This document shows positions 59,210-64,000 of a stretch of DNA of 64,000 nt, one piece after another. The notes beneath the pieces are model-generated. The model saw nothing but the letters and a program-made list of their open reading frames with translations. It was not told the origin of the DNA and did not search any database. Location: assembly GCA_947561395.2 (NCBI GenBank), contig OX387188.1, forward strand, positions 10,690,061 to 10,754,060, read 5' to 3'. Every line of letters begins with the position of its first letter. Positions within the stretch are counted from its first letter, which is position 1. The position numbers were made by a program, and so were the translations under genes. Source of the DNA: Buxus sempervirens. Its lineage: Eukaryota; Streptophyta; Magnoliopsida; Buxales; Buxaceae.

Positions 59210-60600
59210 CGGAATACACATAATTGCGTGATCTGGGGAGTCCTGTCATAAAGGATGAGATAATTGCCTAAGGAAAGTGGAATTTAAGTGGTTCCCTGTG
59301 ACCCTCCACTTACCTGGGGACTCACCCGGACATCGTATTGCATGCAAATTCTGCACTTCACTATAAACGAGATAGCAAGGAACCCTTTGTTAGTCAAATA
59401 TCCAGATCAAACTCACTTGATTAGACACCGCACTCGGCACAACTACACACACGTACACCCACCACACCGTGGATGGATCTTTTTTCTGTCTTGTTAATAA
59501 CTACCTGGGGTGACACGCACGAGGGAGACTACGTAGATGATCCGACCCTGAATGGATCCATGATGTACTACTCTTCTTCACCAAAACCTAGACCTCTCTA
59601 GTAGCCACCCTTCTGTTCCTATGCACTTATTTTTGGGATGGTATTAGCCTCACGCTCCCGTGGCTTGCCGGGTGAAGCAGGGTAAACCCATCTCCCCAGG
59701 TTTCTGGATTCTTTAAGCGCCATTGGTTTTTTGCCATGGTACGCGAGGGATCTAGTACTTGGTCCAGACCCATGTAGGCTGATGTCTCGGGCTGGGTATC
59801 CTTTCCCCACCTATTACTTCTGAATACCCTGTAGTGCATCAATGTGTTTGAATAATGAATAAAATCAATTTAAAACTCAAGAGTCCATTAGGGGCAGGAA
59901 CCCCCGACTCCTTTTGCATTATCTGAGTGGACCCTAGATTCGGGCCTAACCTCAGCCCTAAAATAGGAAGCCTATCTACTTTTGATCAAGGGAGCCACCC
60001 GAGATCCATGCATCGAGTCCCGAGAGCCGTGGGCCTTGACCCATTGAGTCCGCGGGAGGCACACTAAGTCCGAATCAGTTTTCAGGCAGATGAAAGCTGG
60101 CCAGATCAGAAAAGGCAGATGAAAGCAGGTCAGATCAGAACAGGGGCAGTGAAACCCTAGATCTAGGACCTTTTAGCCTACCCCCTATGAAATCAATTGT
60201 ACCCTTTCTTAGGGTTCCCAACAACCCTGGGATCAAATTCTTTTCTAGCTTGTTTCTTGCCTTTGTTGACAAGTTGTAAATAGTTCTTCAATCAGACAGC
60301 AGAGATCCTTCAGAACAGATGAAAAAACTGATTTGGATTTAGATGTGTTTCCTTACACAAGTACGTCTAGGAGTCGTGCCTTCACAAGCACCAACCCCTT
60401 TTAGGGCTGCACACACATTTTAATACTATTTGTGTCTATGGAGCCACACAGCACTTGCCCTCACATTCCTGCACATGCATAGATCATTTGCACATCACAA
60501 GTGCACCTGTTCCCGCAATAGCACTTTTTCTGCTTTGAAAAATGCACAAAAAGAATTTTCAAAACCAATTCGCCGCCAGGCGTACATCAAGGTGCCTCAG
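59210..60600 (+). other. Non-coding leader of the second gag-only-type element
   Basis: Collinear with 30290-31420: shared words include GGGGTGACACGC, AGTGGACCCTAGATT and TACACAAGTACGTCTAGGAG. No coding frame. This shows the two elements share a leader although their LTRs differ. Confidence 0.7.
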
Positions 60601-61635
60601 GGCATACACTGAGTTGCTTTTTCATGAATAATGCCATCCACGGCATGACATTCGGAACCACTGCACTCGGTTCCCCAGCTTTGTTGTCTCACAGCATTTC
60701 AAAATTTGTCATTCGCAGCACAGTCCTTAAATTTTCAAAACCATTGTGCCATCCACGGCACAAATCATGAAGCTTTTCCAACAAAAAAACAACCCATGGT
60801 TCCATCCACGGCGCCACAACCAAGATTTCAAAAATCATTGTGTCATTCATGAAACCGTCAAAATTTTCCAAATGCATTTTGCCATACACGGCACTCACCC
60901 TCGAGCTACCCTTCCTATACACGGGATAGCACAGCTCACGTACCCTCGAGCTACCCTTCCCATACACAAGATAGCACAGCTCGCATACCTTTCAGCTACC
61001 CTTCTTGTATATGGGATAGCACAGCTCAGGCCACCCTTCTCATATGCAAGATAGCACAGCATTCCTCTTGAGCTACCCTTCCCATACACGGGATAGCATA
61101 GCTCGCAATAAGCCATTCACGGCATTCAGCTACCCTTCTTGTATATGGGATAGCACAGCTCAGACTACCCTTCTCATATGCAAGATAGCACAGCATTACC
61201 CCTGAGTTACCCTTCCCATTCACTGGATAGCACAGCTCACCCTCGAGCTACCCTTCCTATACACAAGATAGCACAACTCACAAACCACCCTTGGGCTACC
61301 CTTCTCGTGTACGGGATAGCACAACTTCGGCTACCCTTCTCATGCACGGGATAGCACAGCTTTCAAGAAGGCCCTAATCACGGCATCCACCCTTGGGCTA
61401 CCCTTCTCGTGTTCGAGATAGCACAGCTTCGGCTACCCTTCTCATGCGCGGGATAGCACAGCTTTCAAGATGACCACCCTTGGGCTACCCTTCTCGTGTG
61501 CGGGATAGCACAGCTTCAGCTCCCCTTCGCGTGCGCGGGATAGCACAACTTTCAAGATGAGCACCCTTGGGCTACCCTTCTCGTGTTTGACATAGCACAG
61601 CTCACAATAAGCTATACACAGCATTTCCCTTGAGC
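60601..61635. repeat. Degenerate tandem repeat (GCTACCCTTC...GGGATAGCACAGC)
   Basis: First a loose repeat of CCATCCACGGCA words (60632-60900), then many units GCTACCCTTCYNNTRYRCNNGGGATAGCACAGCT about 33-60 bp apart. Minus-strand frames across it repeat a Cys-Tyr-Pro...Gly-Lys-Gly-Ser motif but are most likely repeat by-products. Interrupted by the LTR at 61641 and resumes at 63943. Confidence 0.85.
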
Positions 61636-61948
61636 TGCCCTGTAAAACCCCAGTTTTGAGAAAAATAATAATAATAAAAATAATAGAATAAAATAAATTA
61701 ACAGTCAAAAAATATATATATATATATATATATAGATATAATAAAAAGAAAGAATTTATTGCTAGGAAATTTGTGGTTCATTAGTGTTAAAGAAATTTAA
61801 GTGGGACTATAAATAGGTTACATTCGGACCCGGAAATAATTAAAAAATTGGGTAAATAGTTAAGATCTGGGGAAAACCCTACAATAATAAAGGGTAGAAC
61901 AGGGATTCGAGGAATAAAAGGGAAATTAGGTCAAATCTTTGCGATGTC

Positions 61949-61956
61949 TATAAATA
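61949..61956 (+). promoter_or_regulatory. LTR TATA box
   Basis: TATAAATAGGAAG, 144 nt before the donor AAG|GTGAGTAG. Confidence 0.6.
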
Positions 61957-63242
61957 GGAAGCTCCTATAAGTTTTCGGGGATTTGGGAAAAGTTGCTGCT
62001 CGGGAGAAAGTTAGGGCGGCAGTTCGGCGGGTTAGGTCTCGCAGTCAAATCCCTAGGATGGCCGGAAGTTGAAGAAGGTCTTCGATACTAAGGTGAGTAG
62101 CACTGATTTACAACTGGGTTTTGTGTTTGGTGTTTTCGTGAGTTTATTCTTATTATGCATGGTTTAAAATAGTGATGTATGAGTTTTCGGGTTTCTTTCT
62201 GGTTTTCTGGAATGAAATGAAACAGAGTCGGAGATTGAATTTTATCTTGAAATTAAAAGTGTTTAGATTAAATCCAAATATGGTTGGGAAGTCTTCTGGG
62301 AGTATTAGGAGTGTATTGGACCAATTACAGACATAAACAAACCAGCCAGAGATGTAGATCTCGAAATAACAGAGAACTGGAAATCGCAGGGGGTATCCGC
62401 GAACCTGGCGCCCACTTGCGCTCACCTCTTAGCTAGACGCCCCGTTAAATTTGACTTACCGCCGAGCTCGCGCGAACCCGGCGCTAAGCTCGCATGCACT
62501 TGAATACCTGCCGCTCAGCTCGTGCGAACCTGGCGTTCAGCTCGCGCCTATCTCGCGCTCACTTAGCGTCGAGTGAGCGGAAGCAACCTTTTACCCTATT
62601 TTTCTTACCGCCGACCGACGTCCACCTGGCGCCCACTTCAGGAAGTGAGCGCCTACCTTATTTTACTTACTGAAATAGAAATCTGATTTAGCCAAGAGTA
62701 ATTTGGGTGTCTTAAGGGTTAAACCACTTCACTATTCACTTGTTTGGGAACTTTGGGATCTACTTTGCCTATGAAAATATTAGAGGAAAATTTAGTGAAC
62801 TTCTTAAAAGCTTCCAAGTTGTGTTTAGGTTATTTATGAGTGTTGTGCCGGATGCCAAACCACTAAGAGTTACCAGTTACATTCACTCTGTTTTATACAC
62901 TGTTTTGATTGAGGAGTTATTCTATTCTGGTTTCACTTGTTTGGAAACTGTAAATGTATTGTGAGGATTTCCTTGGTATGAATGAATTGAGTTTTGTTTC
63001 CGAATGGCATGTGTTACGAAAATGAGAAAATGCTGAAATTACTTGAGATACTGCTTGGTCCAGAGGGACAGGTGATGAACTGTGATGGGTTTTACATGAT
63101 GTGGAATGAATGGTTTTACCTTGATAGTGGAATTGTGATTATACGATGTTTTACTGTTTTGGTCTAGCTTGTCCTAGATCCAGATGTTTAAGCTTAGTAA
63201 TGTGATGCTTTTATTTTATTGGAGTAATGGCATGGCCATGGA

Positions 63243-63388
63243 GTGTTGCCACGACTGGTGTAGAGCAGCCAGAAACCCTGAGTAGGCCTGGTTGTCAATG
63301 TCGAAACCCTGAGTAGGCCGGCATTGGATGACGAAACCCTAAGTAGGCCATCATTTCAGAGTATCCGAAACCCTGAGTAGGCCGGAAC
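63243..63388 (+). repeat. Four tandem hairpins with invariant 17-nt core
   Basis: Same array as 19240-19385 with few changes; the third unit has CTAAG in the core and loses one closing pair. Confidence 0.85.
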
Positions 63389-63693
63389 TGTGTACATGGA
63401 GGTGTGGAGGTCGCTCTGGCATGTTGATTACCCAATCAAATATTTGTATGACATTGACCATGTGGTTTTGTTATGTATTTACCGGTTGGATACCATGGGA
63501 TAAGTAGTGGAATTTGGGTTGTTGAAGCATGGATTATAATGAAAATGTTTTCTGGAACTGATTTGGGTTTTGTTGACCAAGGTATTACCAATGTTAACTG
63601 CTTATAGTTATTCCCGTTTTCTCGTCTGATTATTCGATCATAGAAGTTTTTAAATTTGAAGATGTGTATTTCTGCATGCATGTGCTACTCGCT

Positions 63694-63709
63694 GAGATAT
63701 TCGTATCTC
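63694..63709 (+). other. GAGATA-TTCG-TATCTC hairpin
   Basis: Perfect 6-bp stem with TTCG loop, 26 nt before the acceptor-like CAG. Confidence 0.7.
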
Positions 63710-63942
63710 ACTCTTTTATTTCTGTTTGTTTTTTTCAGATACGTATGGAGAGCCGATAATTGCGGGTAGTGAAATTTAGTCATGTGAGTTTTACTTTGGG
63801 ATTGTTTAGCGCAATCTATTGCATAGAACTATTTAGTTTCATGTTTTCTTTACTCTGGTAGTGCGATCCTGTTAATTATAATAACCTCTGGATACAAGTT
63901 ACAAGTTTTTCATGTGACTCGGATCAGGGGCGTTACATGCCC

Positions 63943-64000
63943 TTTTCATACACGGGGTAGCACAGCTTTCCAAGGAAGCCATACATGGTGGTTGCCTTCC
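63943..64000. repeat. Continuation of the GCTACCC/GGGATAGCACAGC repeat
   Basis: Resumes with TTTTCATACACGGGGTAGCACAGC after the solo LTR; runs off the window. Confidence 0.85.

Larger units (their letters stand above)
61641..63937 (+). mobile_element. Solo LTR, same family as 17674, TSD TGCCC
   Basis: Starts TGTAAAACCCCAG and ends GGGGCGTTACA, flanked by TGCCC (61636-61640 and 63938-63942). Landmarks: TA run (61709-61731), TATAAATA (61949), donor AAG|GTGAGTAG (62093), GCGC-rich island (62395-62665), four-hairpin array (63243-63388), perfect GAGATA-TTCG-TATCTC hairpin (63694-63709) and acceptor TTTTTTTCAG (63738). Sits in the tandem repeat of the gag-only-type element. No internal region. Confidence 0.95.

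Noticed and set aside
60689-61708. Cys-rich minus-strand protein frames
   Set aside because: Follow the tandem repeat exactly; residues repeat because the DNA repeats, and no start context or domain is seen.

Overview
This is a gene-poor stretch of plant (angiosperm) nuclear DNA made almost wholly of nested transposons. The evidence is plant-specific Ty3/gypsy lineages (Athila, Tat-type, and a Tekay-like chromovirus with a chromodomain), a Cassandra LTR carrying a 5S-rRNA-like domain, and a Helitron holding pieces of plant genes. The species cannot be told from the sequence. No intact host gene is visible; every gene-like reading frame is a transposon relic or a captured fragment.

Layout. 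1-2766 is most of a Tat-type LTR on the minus strand. From about 2767 to 21711 lies a broken Athila element on the minus strand: 5' leader at 20819-21711, gag at 20349-20818, protease at 20069-20348, reverse transcriptase at 17601-17673 and 14186-13860, then RNase H and integrase down to 12500, 10150-9815 and 7462-7366. It is split by LTR insertions at 14187-17600, 17674-19926, 10151-12494 and 7468-9814, and its 3' region by a Cassandra solo LTR (6177-6545) and a solo LTR (3059-5485). 21712-27673 is degenerate LTR sequence split by a Tat-type solo LTR (24080-26554).

A Tekay-like chromovirus (minus strand; 3' LTR 27674-28050 plus 47628-49673, chromodomain 49674-49949) was then split by a 19.6-kb element (28051-47627). 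That element has 2-kb LTRs, a primer-binding site, a polypurine tract and only gag-type reading frames, so it is a non-autonomous, gag-only retrotransposon. Its 3' LTR was hit by another Tat-type LTR (38766-46745), which was itself hit by a 5.5-kb Helitron (40721-46237) carrying fragments resembling a CCHC zinc-knuckle protein, an F-box protein and a GTE-type bromodomain factor. From 49950 on come a solo LTR (49950-53254), a Tat-type LTR with primer-binding site (53261-55890), and the 5' LTR, leader and tandem repeats of another gag-only-type element (56010 to the window end) split by a solo LTR at 61641-63937.

The most interesting signal is small RNA-like structure inside the LTRs. All seven Tat-type LTR ends carry a hairpin with an exactly 13-nt loop and a stem that covaries between copies. 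Tat-type LTRs also carry tandem palindromes with 7-nt loops, and one LTR family carries four tandem hairpins with an invariant 17-nt loop and different stems. Most LTRs also look as if they contain their own intron. All of this was read by eye; no alignment or folding was run.
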